From Pelomonas sp. BJYL3 (GTDB taxonomy: Bacteria; Pseudomonadota; Gammaproteobacteria; Burkholderiales; Burkholderiaceae_C): DNA of 64,000 nucleotides. Position 1 is the first letter of the stretch. Each line of letters opens with the position of its first letter. Below the pieces are notes generated by a model that was not told the origin of the DNA, ran no database searches, and saw only the letters and a program-made list of their open reading frames with translations. The position numbers and the translations under genes were made by a program. This document shows, one piece after another, positions 17,421 to 26,103 of this stretch. The stretch lies in assembly GCF_027257975.1 (NCBI RefSeq), contig NZ_JANZKX010000005.1, forward strand, positions 362,278 to 426,277, written 5' to 3'.

Positions 17421-17954
17421 TCAGCGGGCCGGCTTGCGCTGGGCCTGCACTTCCACGGGGCGCAGGTCCCCGGCCGCGCGGTCCAGCACGCCGTTGACGT
17501 ACTTGTGGCCGTCGGTGCCGCCGAAGGACTTGGCCAGCTCCACGGCCTCGTTGATCGCAACCTTGTAGGGGATGTCGATGCAGTGCTTGAGCTCGTAGGC
17601 ACCGATCATCAGGATGCCGTGCTCGATGGGCGAGAGCTCGGTGGTCTTGCGGTCCACGTGGCGGCCCAGCACGCCGTCGAGGTCGGCGGCTTCATGCACG
17701 CTGCCGTTGAACAGGGCGTCGAAGTGGGCCTTGTCGCACTTGTCGAAGCCCTGCTGCTCGCGCATGTGGGCCTCGATGGCGGCGGGCTCGTCACCGGTCA
17801 CCAGCCATTGGTACAGCGCCTGGAGCGCGAATTCACGCGAGCGGCGACGGGCCGACTTGGCGCCGGCGCGCTTGACGCCGGGCTTGGCCGCGGCGTTGGC
17901 TGCCGGCTTGGCGGCGGGCTTGGCTGCAGCGGGGGAGGGGGTCTTGTCGTTCAT
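17421..17954 (-). CDS. nusB: Transcription antitermination factor NusB
   Basis: 177 residues. A low-complexity Ala/Pro/Lys start (about 1-35) precedes the all-helical NusB domain, which begins [16 protein letters not shown] and ends [29 protein letters not shown]. NusB with NusE binds boxA RNA for rRNA antitermination. Start: ATG at 17954; a GTG two codons earlier (17960) overlaps the ribH stop as GTGA and is equally possible. The ribH-nusB pair is common in proteobacteria. Confidence 0.92.
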   Translation of the reverse strand: MNDKTPSPAAAKPAAKPAANAAAKPGVKRAGAKSARRRSREFALQALYQWLVTGDEPAAIEAHMREQQGFDKCDKAHFDALFNGSVHEAADLDGVLGRHVDRKTTELSPIEHGILMIGAYELKHCIDIPYKVAINEAVELAKSFGGTDGHKYVNGVLDRAAGDLRPVEVQAQRKPAR

Positions 17955-17956
17955 GC

Positions 17957-18421
17957 TCACTGCAGGGCTTTCAGAAGATGGGCCATCTCGACGGCCACGC
18001 GTGCGGCGTCCGCGCCCTTTTCCGCGGCACGGGCCCAGGCCTGGGGCTCGTTCTCGACGGTGAGGATGGCATTGGCGACGGGCAGGTTGGCGTCCAGCGA
18101 GACCCGGGTCACGCCCGCGCCGCTTTCATTGGCCACCAGCTCGAAGTGGTAGGTCTCGCCGCGGATGATGCAGCCCAGGGCGATGAGCGCGTCGAAGCGC
18201 TCGCTGTCGGCCATGGTCTGCAGGGCCACGGGCACTTCCAGCGCGCCGGGCACCGTCACATGGCGGATCTGGTGGCTGGGCACGCCCATGGCGGCCAGCG
18301 CCTCCAGGCAGCTCTGCGCCAGCGTGTTGGTGAGGGTCTCGTTGAAGCGCGCCTGAACGATGCCGATACGCAGGTCCTGGCCGTCCAGGGCGGCCTGCTG
18401 TCCCTTGTCTGCTCCTTGCAT
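17957..18421 (-). CDS. ribH: 6,7-dimethyl-8-ribityllumazine synthase
   Basis: 154 residues; catalyses the penultimate step of riboflavin synthesis. Motifs: [51 protein letters not shown] (with the catalytic His) and [16 protein letters not shown] [12 protein letters not shown]. The ATG at 18421 is set by a strong AAGGAG 10-15 nt upstream, which overlaps the ribBA stop codon; the 7-nt gap shows a coupled operon. Confidence 0.95.
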   Translation of the reverse strand: MQGADKGQQAALDGQDLRIGIVQARFNETLTNTLAQSCLEALAAMGVPSHQIRHVTVPGALEVPVALQTMADSERFDALIALGCIIRGETYHFELVANESGAGVTRVSLDANLPVANAILTVENEPQAWARAAEKGADAARVAVEMAHLLKALQ

Positions 18422-18428
18422 GGGCTTC

Positions 18429-19538
18429 TTACTCCTTGTGGGTGCCAGACTGGGCACTCATGAAACCGGTGACTTCCAGGCCATAGCCGGTCATGCTGGG
18501 CATGCGACGCGGGCTGCCCAGCAGCTTCATCCTGTGCACGCCGAGCTCGCGCAGGATCTGGGCGCCGACCCCGTAGGTGCGCAGGTCCATCGCCGTGGCG
18601 CGCGGTGCCGAGGCATCGCCCGACTCGAAGCGGCCCAGCAGGGCCTCAGCCGATTCACCGCAGTTCAGCAGCACGGCCACGCCGGCAGGCGACTGCTTCA
18701 GCGCTGCCAGGGCCTGGGGCAGGGGCCAGGAGTGGCCGCACTGGCCGGCATCCAGCAGGTCCAGGGCCGAGAAGGGCTCATGCACGCGCACCAGCACTTC
18801 GTCGGCGGGCTGCCACTGACCATGGCTCAGGGCCAGGTGCACGGCGCCGGTGCGGTCCTTGAAGACGGCGCAGTCGAAGCTGCCCTGGTGCGTCTGCAGC
18901 GAACGGCGGCTGACCAGTTCGACCAGGGATTCATTGCGGCTGCGGTACTCGATCAGGTCGGCGATGGTGCCGATCTTGATGCCGTGCTCCTGGGCGAAGA
19001 CCTCCAGGTCCGGCAGGCGGGCCATGGTGCCGTCGTCCTTCATGATCTCGCAGATCACCGCGGCGGGCGTCAGGCCGGCCATGCGGGAGAGGTCACAGCC
19101 GGCTTCGGTATGGCCGGCGCGCATCAGCACGCCGCCGTCCTGCGCCTGCAGGGGGAAGATGTGGCCGGGCTGGACGAGGTCTCGCGCCTCGGCATTGCGT
19201 GCCACGGCGGCCTGCACCGTGCGAGCGCGGTCCGCGGCCGAGATGCCGGTGGTGACGCCCGTGGCCGCCTCGATGGACACAGTGAAGGCCGTGCCATGCT
19301 GCGTGCCGTTGCGCGTGGCCATGGGCGGCAGCTGCAGGCGCTCGCAACGCTCACGGGTCAGCGTGAGGCAGATCAGGCCACGGCCGAACTTGGCCATGAA
19401 GTTGATGGCTTCGGGCGTGACGTGGTCCGCAGCCAGGACGAGGTCACCCTCGTTCTCGCGGTCTTCTTCGTCAACCAGGATGACCATGCGGCCGGCGGCC
19501 AGTTCGGCGACCAGCTCGGGGACAGGAGAGATAGGCAT
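18429..19538 (-). CDS. ribBA: 3,4-dihydroxy-2-butanone-4-phosphate synthase with degenerate GTP cyclohydrolase II domain (RibBX-type)
   Basis: 369 residues. The N-terminal 205 residues are a complete DHBP synthase ([45 protein letters not shown]). The C-terminal half aligns in outline to GTP cyclohydrolase II ([29 protein letters not shown]) but lacks the three zinc Cys and the QEGRG loop needed for catalysis. This is the RibBX architecture, so a separate ribA should exist elsewhere. First gene of ribBA-ribH-nusB. No FMN riboswitch could be recognised upstream. Confidence 0.92.
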   Translation of the reverse strand: MPISPVPELVAELAAGRMVILVDEEDRENEGDLVLAADHVTPEAINFMAKFGRGLICLTLTRERCERLQLPPMATRNGTQHGTAFTVSIEAATGVTTGISAADRARTVQAAVARNAEARDLVQPGHIFPLQAQDGGVLMRAGHTEAGCDLSRMAGLTPAAVICEIMKDDGTMARLPDLEVFAQEHGIKIGTIADLIEYRSRNESLVELVSRRSLQTHQGSFDCAVFKDRTGAVHLALSHGQWQPADEVLVRVHEPFSALDLLDAGQCGHSWPLPQALAALKQSPAGVAVLLNCGESAEALLGRFESGDASAPRATAMDLRTYGVGAQILRELGVHRMKLLGSPRRMPSMTGYGLEVTGFMSAQSGTHKE

Positions 19539-19975
19539 AGGGGCGGATTGTAGAGGGGCGGGGCGACCATCCGGTATTTCCCGGGGGCCGAGTTGCACAG
19601 ATCCCTGGGGCGCGTCCCCTAGTCCGGCCACTGGCCTTGATCCGGTGGCGTCCCCTCGTGCCATCCCCTCGTGCCATCCCCCCTTGCCGTCCTCGTTCTC
19701 CTTTCGCTTGCCAAGACCCGCCTGCACGGCAAGCCAGCGATGGGCCGCCCCATGTTTGATGGACCTCATCGGGAGGCTGGCACGCCGTAGCAGGCCAGGG
19801 GCGCCGTTCAGGAACCGCAGGGCCGCATCATGTTTGATTGACCCCATCGTTGCTGGACCCCATTGGGGGGCTCGGCACGCCGCGGCGGCTTAAAGGGCGT
19901 CATTCATGAAGCGCAGGGGCGCCCCAAGTCGTGCAGTCCTTTCGGGTACGGAAGGCAAGGCGAGGGCGGGAACTT
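19539..19975. repeat. Intergenic region with degenerate direct repeats
   Basis: 437 bases between ribBA and ribD without a supported gene. It holds an imperfect tandem repeat: CATGTTTGATGGACC at 19751 recurs as CATGTTTGATTGACC at 19829, and the block 19759-19823 (ending in GGCACGCCGTAGCAGG ... CCGCAGGGC) recurs at 19852-19920 (GGCACGCCGCGGCGG ... GCGCAGGGGC), 93 bp apart. On the minus strand the units would read as IKHDAALRF and [13 protein letters not shown] peptides, but without a start signal I treat these as repeat by-products. Confidence 0.6.
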
Positions 19976-21238
19976 TCAATAGCCCAGCGATGCGCGGCGC
20001 AGGCGTAGCCGGAGGTCCCCGTCCACCAGCGCTGTTTCCAGCCAATCGAACCTGGGGGCCGCCGCCAGTTCGGGCAGCAGGCCCAGGGCAGCCATGCCGC
20101 GGCCCTCGCCCAACAGGGCAGGGGCCAGATAGATCAGCAATTCATCGACCAGGCCGGCCTTCAGCAAGGCGCCGTTGAGGGTGGCGCCGGCTTCCACATG
20201 GAGTTCATTGATCCCGCGCCGACCGAGCTCCGCCAGCAGGGCGGGCAGGTCGACCTTCGGCTCCGGGGCTTGGCCGCCCGGGTGGCTGGCCGGCTGATCG
20301 CCGGGGTGCCCGGCGCGCGGGTCACCCGGGTGCCCAACGGGCAAGGCCAGGGTCTCGACGCCTTCGGGCCAGGGGGTGGTCGAGGTCGCGCCCGCATGGA
20401 CCAGCAGCACCTGGCCGGGGGACTGGAGGATGCGGGCGGTGGCGGGCGTCTGCAGCCGGGAATCCACGATCACGCGCAGCGGCTGGAGTGGCGGCGATTC
20501 GATGCCTGGCAGGCGCAGGTCCAGGCGCGGGTCGTCGTCCCTGACCGTGCCCAGGCCCGTGAGGATGGCTCCGGCCCGCTGCCGCCACCAGTGGCCGTCC
20601 TGCCGTGCGCCCGGGCCGGTGATCCACTGGCTGCGGCCGTCCGGCAGCGCAGTGCGGCCGTCCAGGCTGGCGGCGATCTTCATGCGGACGTGGGGCCGGC
20701 CTCGCACCATGCGGCTCAGGAAGCCGATGTTGATCTCGCGGGCCTCGGCAGCGCCCAGGCCCAGCTCGCAGGCGATGCCCGCCGCTTCCAGGTGTGCGCG
20801 GCCCTTGCCGGCCACGAGTGGATTGGGGTCCAGCAGAGCCAGGTGCACACGCCCGACCTTCGCGGCGGCCAGCGCCTCGCAGCAAGGCGGGGTCCGCCCA
20901 TGGTGGGCGCAGGGTTCCAGCGTGACGTAGACCTGGGCGCCCGCCAGCGCGGCCTCGTCGTGACCCCGGGCGCGGACGTCACGCAGGGCCATCACCTCGG
21001 CATGGGGGCCGCCCGCCTGCTGCGTGTGGCCGGCGCCGAGCAGACGCCCGGCATGGTCGGTGATCACGCAGCCGACGCGGGGATTGGGGTCGCTGAGCCC
21101 GATGGCCTGCCTTGACAGCGACAGGGCTAGAGCCATGGCTTCCTCGGGTGAGAGCACGCGATCATCAAGGCGGTCAGGGGTCACGATGGGTGTCAGCGGG
21201 TGGATGGTTGGCGTGTTGACCTGTTGGCACGCGAGCAT
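19976..21238 (-). CDS. ribD: Bifunctional riboflavin biosynthesis protein RibD
   Basis: About 420 residues. Deaminase domain: LSDPNPRVGCVI, HAEVMAL (zinc His and catalytic Glu) and PCAHHGRTPPCCEAL (zinc Cys). Reductase domain: VRMKIAASLDGRTAL, SQWITG, GTVRDDDPRLD, ELHVEAGATLNGALL. Performs the second and third steps of riboflavin synthesis. The start is uncertain: ATG 21238 is used, but GTG at 21184, nearer the conserved domain, is possible; neither has a clear ribosome site. A Gly-His-Pro-Gly-Asp repeat is inserted in the reductase domain (20272-20340). Confidence 0.88.
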   Translation of the reverse strand: MLACQQVNTPTIHPLTPIVTPDRLDDRVLSPEEAMALALSLSRQAIGLSDPNPRVGCVITDHAGRLLGAGHTQQAGGPHAEVMALRDVRARGHDEAALAGAQVYVTLEPCAHHGRTPPCCEALAAAKVGRVHLALLDPNPLVAGKGRAHLEAAGIACELGLGAAEAREINIGFLSRMVRGRPHVRMKIAASLDGRTALPDGRSQWITGPGARQDGHWWRQRAGAILTGLGTVRDDDPRLDLRLPGIESPPLQPLRVIVDSRLQTPATARILQSPGQVLLVHAGATSTTPWPEGVETLALPVGHPGDPRAGHPGDQPASHPGGQAPEPKVDLPALLAELGRRGINELHVEAGATLNGALLKAGLVDELLIYLAPALLGEGRGMAALGLLPELAAAPRFDWLETALVDGDLRLRLRRASLGY

Positions 21239-21425
21239 GCCGGCAAGGTGGCAGGCCTGGCTGCCCGTCAAGGTTTTGCCCTGCGGCAGATCGGGGCGAA
21301 GAATAGCGCGCTCTGCAGGCCCCGGCGACATCCGATGCCGACGCGAGCGCGGGATCGCCCGCCAGCGCTGCAGCCTTTGCGGAGAGCGCTGATGCGGGCG
21401 CTATTGCAAGTCCCCGAAGCGCGAC

Positions 21426-21545
21426 ACGGCAACGCACGGTATGGCACGGCAACGCACGGCACGGCACGGCACGGCACGGCACGGCACGGCACGGCGCGGC
21501 ACGGCATGGCACGGCACGGCATGGCATGGCATGGCATGGCATGGC
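21426..21545. repeat. Pentanucleotide tandem repeat (ACGGC/ATGGC)n
   Basis: Twenty-four consecutive 5-nt units: 18 in perfect register from 21456 to 21545, of which nine are ACGGC in two runs of eight and fewer, and the last five are ATGGC, preceded by six slightly degenerate units from 21426. It lies about 190 bp upstream of ribD and 44 bp after the PilV-like gene, inside a gap (21239-21588) with no supported gene. Confidence 0.9.
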
Positions 21546-21588
21546 GCAGGGAGGTGCGGTGCGGGGGGCATGCCGATAGAGACGCTGT

Positions 21589-22971
21589 CTACTCTGGCGG
21601 TTGATGGGGCCGCGTGCCCAGGTCCAGGAGCCGGCCTGCGGCCGGATCCGGTGGCAGGCCGCCAGGGCAGGGAAAGCCCGCGCGGATCACCAGGAAGTTC
21701 TGCTGGGTCATCGGGCCGTCGACGTCGTGGTAGTCCAGCGGGTGCTCAGGGTTGCTGATGCGCCCGTCGTGGTCATGATCGGCACTGTAGCGACAGACAC
21801 GGAATCGCTCCGGGTCAGCGGCAGTGCCGCCCAGTTCGCTGCGGCCGCTCCATCGCTGGTCCAGGCCGCGCGGATAGACCAGGCAGTGGTAGCTCACCAC
21901 CGGCAATCCTCTGGCGATTGCGCTGGACGCATTGCTGACGCAGTGCGGCGGCGCGGGCGAGGCCGCGGCATCGCTGAGGTGCAGCACGACGGTGAGCGGC
22001 ACGGCACTGGACCGTGGCTTGTCGGGCGAGGGGCTGTCCTCCAGGTCGAAACGGATCTCGCCGCTGAGCAGCAGCGCGTCTCCACCGGCCATGCGCGAGC
22101 GGCAGGCGGCGATGTCGGCCGCCCGGAGCTCGTCGACACTGCGCCCGCCGAGCTCGCAAAGGCCCAGGACCCAGCCGGTGCGGGCATCCATCAGCCAGGC
22201 TTGCGCGGGATCGCCCGCCGGCGAGAAGGCCAGCCATCCCGGTTCCAGCAGCCGGGCTGACTCCGGGATCGCGGCATGGCGTGCACGGGTCAGGGCCACA
22301 TCGCCGGTGGCCTGCGCACTGAAGGCCAGCAGCGCAGCGGCAGGCTGGGCGGGAGCCAGCCGGGCGGGCCATCGGAGGGCCTGCCAGTCACCGAATCTGT
22401 CCTGCCAGCGCAGCTGCAGATCGATGTCCTTCAAGGCCCCCCCGGGGCCGCTCAGCACGCGCTGGCGAAAGCCATAGCGGCTGCTGTCGAGATCCTCATG
22501 CCAGGTGGTCTCGCCTGCGTCGAGGCCGGCATCTGCCGCGTCGCTCTTTGGGCCGAGCAGGGGTGCCGAACCGTGAGCGGCCGAACCGTGAGCGGCCGAA
22601 CCATGAGCGGCCGAACCATGAGCGGCCGAACCATGAGCGGCCGAATCATGAGCGGCCGAATCATGAGCGGCCGAATCATGAGCGGCCGAATCATGAGCGG
22701 CCGAATCATGAGCGGCCGAATCATGGACTGCAGCACTATGGATTTCGGTCGGGGCTGCGTCGAGCATGCCGCTGCGCAGGCGCTCGATCCGGGCCTCGGC
22801 CAGCACCGCGGCGGCGGCGCGCTCGCGGGCGAAGTCGCTGTAGGCGCGGGCGCTTGCCTGCCCCTTGAGCAAGAGCAGCATGCCGGCACTCAGGAACAGA
22901 CTGGCCAGCAAGGCCTCGACCAGGCTCCAGCCTGTCATGCGAGCCGGCCGATGGCGAGGGTGCGCTCTCAT
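21589..22971 (-). CDS. PilV-like minor prepilin with in-frame minisatellite
   Basis: 460 residues. The N-terminus GWSLVEALLASLFLSAGMLLLLKG (about 14-37) is a type IV prepilin helix with Glu at +5, most like PilV/GspI. After about residue 80 comes a run of SAAHD and SAAHG pentapeptides from eleven 15-bp repeats. The large C-terminal part (about 140-460) is unusual for PilV, with Cys residues and a DHDHDGRISN stretch resembling a calcium loop. ATG 22971 is chosen for the GGAGG 7-11 nt upstream. Last gene of the minor-pilin operon. Confidence 0.8.
   Translation of the reverse strand: MRAHPRHRPARMTGWSLVEALLASLFLSAGMLLLLKGQASARAYSDFARERAAAAVLAEARIERLRSGMLDAAPTEIHSAAVHDSAAHDSAAHDSAAHDSAAHDSAAHDSAAHGSAAHGSAAHGSAAHGSAAHGSAPLLGPKSDAADAGLDAGETTWHEDLDSSRYGFRQRVLSGPGGALKDIDLQLRWQDRFGDWQALRWPARLAPAQPAAALLAFSAQATGDVALTRARHAAIPESARLLEPGWLAFSPAGDPAQAWLMDARTGWVLGLCELGGRSVDELRAADIAACRSRMAGGDALLLSGEIRFDLEDSPSPDKPRSSAVPLTVVLHLSDAAASPAPPHCVSNASSAIARGLPVVSYHCLVYPRGLDQRWSGRSELGGTAADPERFRVCRYSADHDHDGRISNPEHPLDYHDVDGPMTQQNFLVIRAGFPCPGGLPPDPAAGRLLDLGTRPHQPPE
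22565..22728. repeat. 15-bp in-frame minisatellite
   Basis: Ten full copies and one truncated copy of GCCGAA(C/T)C(A/G)TGAGCG in perfect 15-nt register. Variants are grouped: two CCG units, three CCA units, then TCA units, suggesting stepwise duplication. It encodes SAAHD/SAAHG on the minus strand, so copy-number change keeps frame. Confidence 0.95.
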
Positions 22972-23005
22972 GGCTTGCCTCCGAAGTGTTCGGGTGTTCG
23001 GGTAT

Positions 23006-24349
23006 TCATGGGGTCCAGCCTCCAGGCAGTCGCGCCCAGCTGCCTCTGAGATCACTCAGCCGGCGCATCAATGGGGCGTCATGGACGATCTGCACCTGGC
23101 CTGCCAGGGTGATCGCCCCTGCGCCGATCAGGGCGCCGTCGATGCGCAGCACGCCCTCCGCCGCATGCAGGCGGGCGGCGCCGTGGCTGTAGATCAGGCC
23201 GTGGAACTGCAGCGGGGTGTCGATGTCCAGGGCGTCATCACACAGAAGCAGCAACGGGTTCTCGCTGCTGCCCAGCGAGAGGGGGCTGCGCAGTTGCAAG
23301 GGCCCCAGCACCCACAGCCAGGCATGGCCGGACCGGACACGGGCCTCCAGGGCCGCGCTGCAGTCCGGCACGCCGCGGCAATCGAGCACGGACAGTCCGG
23401 CGCGTTCGCGGTACTGCGAAGGCGGCATGGCGAAGTAGCGCTGGAAGAAGGCGTCCGGCGGCAAGGCCAGCTCGGGCTCCAGGCGGCGGATCAGGCGCTC
23501 CGCGGTGCTGCCCGGAGGCCCCTGGATGTGGGCCGCTGTGGCCCTCACCTCGCCGCCCGCCTGCAGCACCCAGGCGCTGTCCGGATCGGGGGGCAGCGCC
23601 AGACCGGCCCGTGTGGCAGCCAGTCCGAGCAGGTCCACCTTGGTTGCGCCGACCACGGCGCTGCCGGGGGCTTGAGCGAGCGCTGAGGACAGCACGACCA
23701 GCTGTGCCTGCCCCTTGTCAGGCATGGGGCTGGATGCCGCCGTGCCCGCCAGTTCGCAGGGGCTCTGGCCCTCGGCACAGGACTGGGCCAGCAGGCGCAA
23801 CGTCCGTCGATGCCAGGCTGAAGCATCTGCACGCTCCTGCCCCTGGAATTCCAGGCTGAAGCGAGCAAGTCGGTCGGTGAAGTGCCCGCCACCAGAGGGG
23901 CTGGTACTGGGGGCGGGTGTGCTGCCATCGGGGCAGTGGCAAGTCCATGTGCCGGCGTCGACGGTGCATGCAAAGGGTCGCCCCTGCCAGGACGGGCGCA
24001 CCTGCCGGTGCCCGCGCTCGTCCACCAGGCTCACGCTGTCTCCAAAGGCGGGGCCTTCGCTGGTGCCGGGCCGGCAGTCGGTGTCGAGGTGGGGGCTGTT
24101 CAGCAGGTGCAGGCCCCAGTCCAGACCGCTTTCCTGAAGGCTCTGGCGCTGATGTCCCTGCACAAGGGCCTCGCTGCCCATCTGCTCACCCTGGATCACC
24201 CGGCTGCTCAGCAGGGCCACCATGCCCAGCAGCAACAGCAGGACCATGAGCGTGGCGAGCGTGGCCACGCCGGCCACCGGATACCGTCGACCCAGGGGGC
24301 GCGGGGCGCGAGTCTGGGTGTGGCCTCGAACAGAGGGTCGGGTAGGCAT
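23006..24349 (-). CDS. PilX-like pilus assembly protein
   Basis: 447 residues. A basic leader is followed by VAGVATLATLMVLLLLLGMVALLSSRVIQGEQMGSEALVQGHQRQSLQESGLDWGLHLL (about 26-82), the PilX/GspK-type N-terminus. The body has Cys pairs (CTVDAGTWTCHC, CAEGQSPC, CRGVPDC) and a C-terminal region rich in LLGSS-like beta turns. ATG 24349 is chosen near the hydrophobic segment (AAGG 9 nt upstream), but the frame is open back to an ATG at 24715 that overlaps the pilW stop, so a 122-residue longer form is possible. Confidence 0.75.
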   Translation of the reverse strand: MPTRPSVRGHTQTRAPRPLGRRYPVAGVATLATLMVLLLLLGMVALLSSRVIQGEQMGSEALVQGHQRQSLQESGLDWGLHLLNSPHLDTDCRPGTSEGPAFGDSVSLVDERGHRQVRPSWQGRPFACTVDAGTWTCHCPDGSTPAPSTSPSGGGHFTDRLARFSLEFQGQERADASAWHRRTLRLLAQSCAEGQSPCELAGTAASSPMPDKGQAQLVVLSSALAQAPGSAVVGATKVDLLGLAATRAGLALPPDPDSAWVLQAGGEVRATAAHIQGPPGSTAERLIRRLEPELALPPDAFFQRYFAMPPSQYRERAGLSVLDCRGVPDCSAALEARVRSGHAWLWVLGPLQLRSPLSLGSSENPLLLLCDDALDIDTPLQFHGLIYSHGAARLHAAEGVLRIDGALIGAGAITLAGQVQIVHDAPLMRRLSDLRGSWARLPGGWTP

Positions 24350-24708
24350 GCGGACCTTGTGGGTTGAAGGGGCCATGGGCTCCGGCATGTGGGCTGCAAC
24401 ATGCAGAGGCTGACGGAACGGCGCCGGGTCCCACTCGGCGGGTGCATTGGCCCGGCGTGCGGACGAAGTGTGCGAGCCCATGGCCGGAGAGGCATCGGGG
24501 TACTTTCTGCGGAAGGCCCGGTGCCTGCCAAGCGCTTTGACGGATGTGCAGCCACTGGGAATATGCGCGCTGCGCTTGCTGCTGAGGTCGTCACTGAGGT
24601 CGTCGCTGGGGCGGCCGCTGTGATCGTGGTGGTACCTGCCGCTGTTGGCGTAGCGGCGGGTGTGGCTGCGCTTGCGGCTGCGGCCGGTGCGGATCGCGGG
24701 GTCAAAGC
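24350..24708 (-). other. Open, Arg/His/Ser-rich stretch between PilW-like and PilX-like genes
   Basis: 359 bases without an independent gene. The frame of the PilX-like protein stays open throughout and would encode a basic, His-rich, low-complexity extension with SDDLSDDLSS. Either untranslated spacer or an N-terminal extension of the PilX-like protein. Confidence 0.5.
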
Positions 24709-25470
24709 TCAACATGAGGCCGCGGTCCATGCAAGGCGTTGGTTGCGAACGTGGATGCTGCTGCTGATGCTGCGCACCGTGTGGGGGTCCAGGCGCGACT
24801 GCCCCACCAGCAGCACGTGGAGCGTTTGCGCCTGCAGCCGGGTGTCGCAGGACCGGACCTCGCGTGGGGAGCCGGCGCAGGGACAGGCGTCCGGCAGGCT
24901 GCCCTCCGAACCGGCCAGGCGGACTTCCATGCGGATGAAGCGGACGGTGTTGCTGTCGCTCCAGGGCTGCCAGCTGTGTTCCAGCAGGTACTGCAGCTGC
25001 GTGCCCTGTAGCCGAAAGCCACGCTCGATGCGCCGCCGGGCCTCACCCGCTTCGGCCCGGACGTAGACCAGGCGCAAGCCGTCGCCGGCGCTCTCGTCGG
25101 GGATGGGCGCGCCGCCCAGCAGCAGCTTGAGGCGCGGGGCTTCAGCGGGGCGTGAGGGCAGGCGTCCGCGTTCGGGCATCAGCTCGTGGGCCGCAGGATC
25201 GGCACCGCTGCGGTGGACTTCGTGGCGCATCAGGGCGATGGCATTGCGCAGTTCCTGCTGGAGAAGGGTCTCCGCCAGTAGATGCCTGTGCTCGCGCCAC
25301 TGGCTGAGCATGAGGGTGCCGGCCACCGCGCACAGGAAGAGGCCCACAGCCATGCCGACCATCAGGTCCACCAGAGTCCATCCAACTTGACCGCTCACCG
25401 GGATGGCCTTTCCCTGGCCAGGACGGCAAGGCTCCGACCGGGCGCTGGAGCGCTGCAGCAGCCGTCTCAT
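24709..25470 (-). CDS. PilW-like minor prepilin
   Basis: 253 residues. The prepilin helix GWTLVDLMVGMAVGLFLCAVAGTLML (about 29-54) has Asp instead of Glu at +5, common in PilW. The following QWREHRHLLAETLLQQELRNAIALMRHEVHRSGADPA matches PilW's first helix and the RxGY-like turn. Cys pairs occur near the C-terminus (DACPCAGS, RSCDT). ATG 25470 overlaps the preceding stop as ATGA. Confidence 0.85.
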   Translation of the reverse strand: MRRLLQRSSARSEPCRPGQGKAIPVSGQVGWTLVDLMVGMAVGLFLCAVAGTLMLSQWREHRHLLAETLLQQELRNAIALMRHEVHRSGADPAAHELMPERGRLPSRPAEAPRLKLLLGGAPIPDESAGDGLRLVYVRAEAGEARRRIERGFRLQGTQLQYLLEHSWQPWSDSNTVRFIRMEVRLAGSEGSLPDACPCAGSPREVRSCDTRLQAQTLHVLLVGQSRLDPHTVRSISSSIHVRNQRLAWTAASC

Positions 25471-26075
25471 TGGGGCCAGCACGGGGCGCTGGGACTGCCC
25501 GTGGCATCGGAAGCGTTGTGGGTGAGCTGCCGGCCTTCCAGTGTCAGGCTCAGGACGGCGCAGGTCCTGTCATGCGCCTGGGGGCTGGTGTGCAGCGGGG
25601 TGGCCAGGGCGACGAAGCCTTTGCTGAAGGGCTCGGCCTCGGCGTCGTCGGCGGCTTTGGGCAGGTCGAGCAGGCGCAGCTGGTAGTGCTGCAGCGAGCT
25701 GGTTCCGAAGCCAAGCTCCGCCAGGCTTCCGGCGTAGCGCCGGTGGCTGCTGCGGTAGCGGGACTGGGCGTTCAGCAACTCGGACAAGGCCGTCTGCGCT
25801 TCGCTGCGACGGGCCCTGTGCATGGCGCCTTGAAAGTGCGGCCATGCGAGGGCGGCCAGGGTGGCGGTGATGCAGAGCGCCACCAGGAGCTCGACCAGGC
25901 TCAGCCCGGCCCCTTGCCTGCGTGCCGGTGGCGGGCCGGCGGAGTGCCGCTGCGCTGGCGGTGCGATGGCGGCATCCGGCGCAGGCACGCAGGGGCGCTG
26001 CGGGCCCGGAGGCCGTGCGCGACGTGCTTGGCAGGGCCGTGGCTTAGGCGCTTCGGAAGGCGTTGAAGGGTACAT
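25467..26075 (-). CDS. PilE-like prepilin with long leader
   Basis: 202 residues. GLSLVELLVALCITATLAALAWPHFQGAMHRARRSEAQTALSELLNAQSRYRSSHRRYAG is a clear PilE signature, with TACAVLSLTLEGRQLTHNA-like C-terminal motif (RTCAVLSLTLEG) typical of PilE. The start ATG 26075 has GGGAG 8-12 nt upstream, giving a Pro/Arg-rich leader of about 57 residues, much longer than usual; a GTG at 25988 would shorten it to about 28. Confidence 0.82.
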   Translation of the reverse strand: MYPSTPSEAPKPRPCQARRARPPGPQRPCVPAPDAAIAPPAQRHSAGPPPARRQGAGLSLVELLVALCITATLAALAWPHFQGAMHRARRSEAQTALSELLNAQSRYRSSHRRYAGSLAELGFGTSSLQHYQLRLLDLPKAADDAEAEPFSKGFVALATPLHTSPQAHDRTCAVLSLTLEGRQLTHNASDATGSPSAPCWPQ

Positions 26076-26103
26076 GAAGGGCTCCCAGAGCGGCGGGCAA
26101 GGT

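Noticed and set aside
19539..19760. Possible FMN riboswitch upstream of ribBA
   Set aside because: The conserved RFN blocks could not be found on the minus strand before the ribBA start.
21268..21542. Short frames reading MPCRAVPCRA on the minus strand
   Set aside because: They are translations of the pentanucleotide array and not plausible proteins.
22565..22728. Regular 15-bp repeats resembling a CRISPR array
   Set aside because: There are no unique spacers, the repeats are contiguous, and they are in frame in a pilin-like gene.
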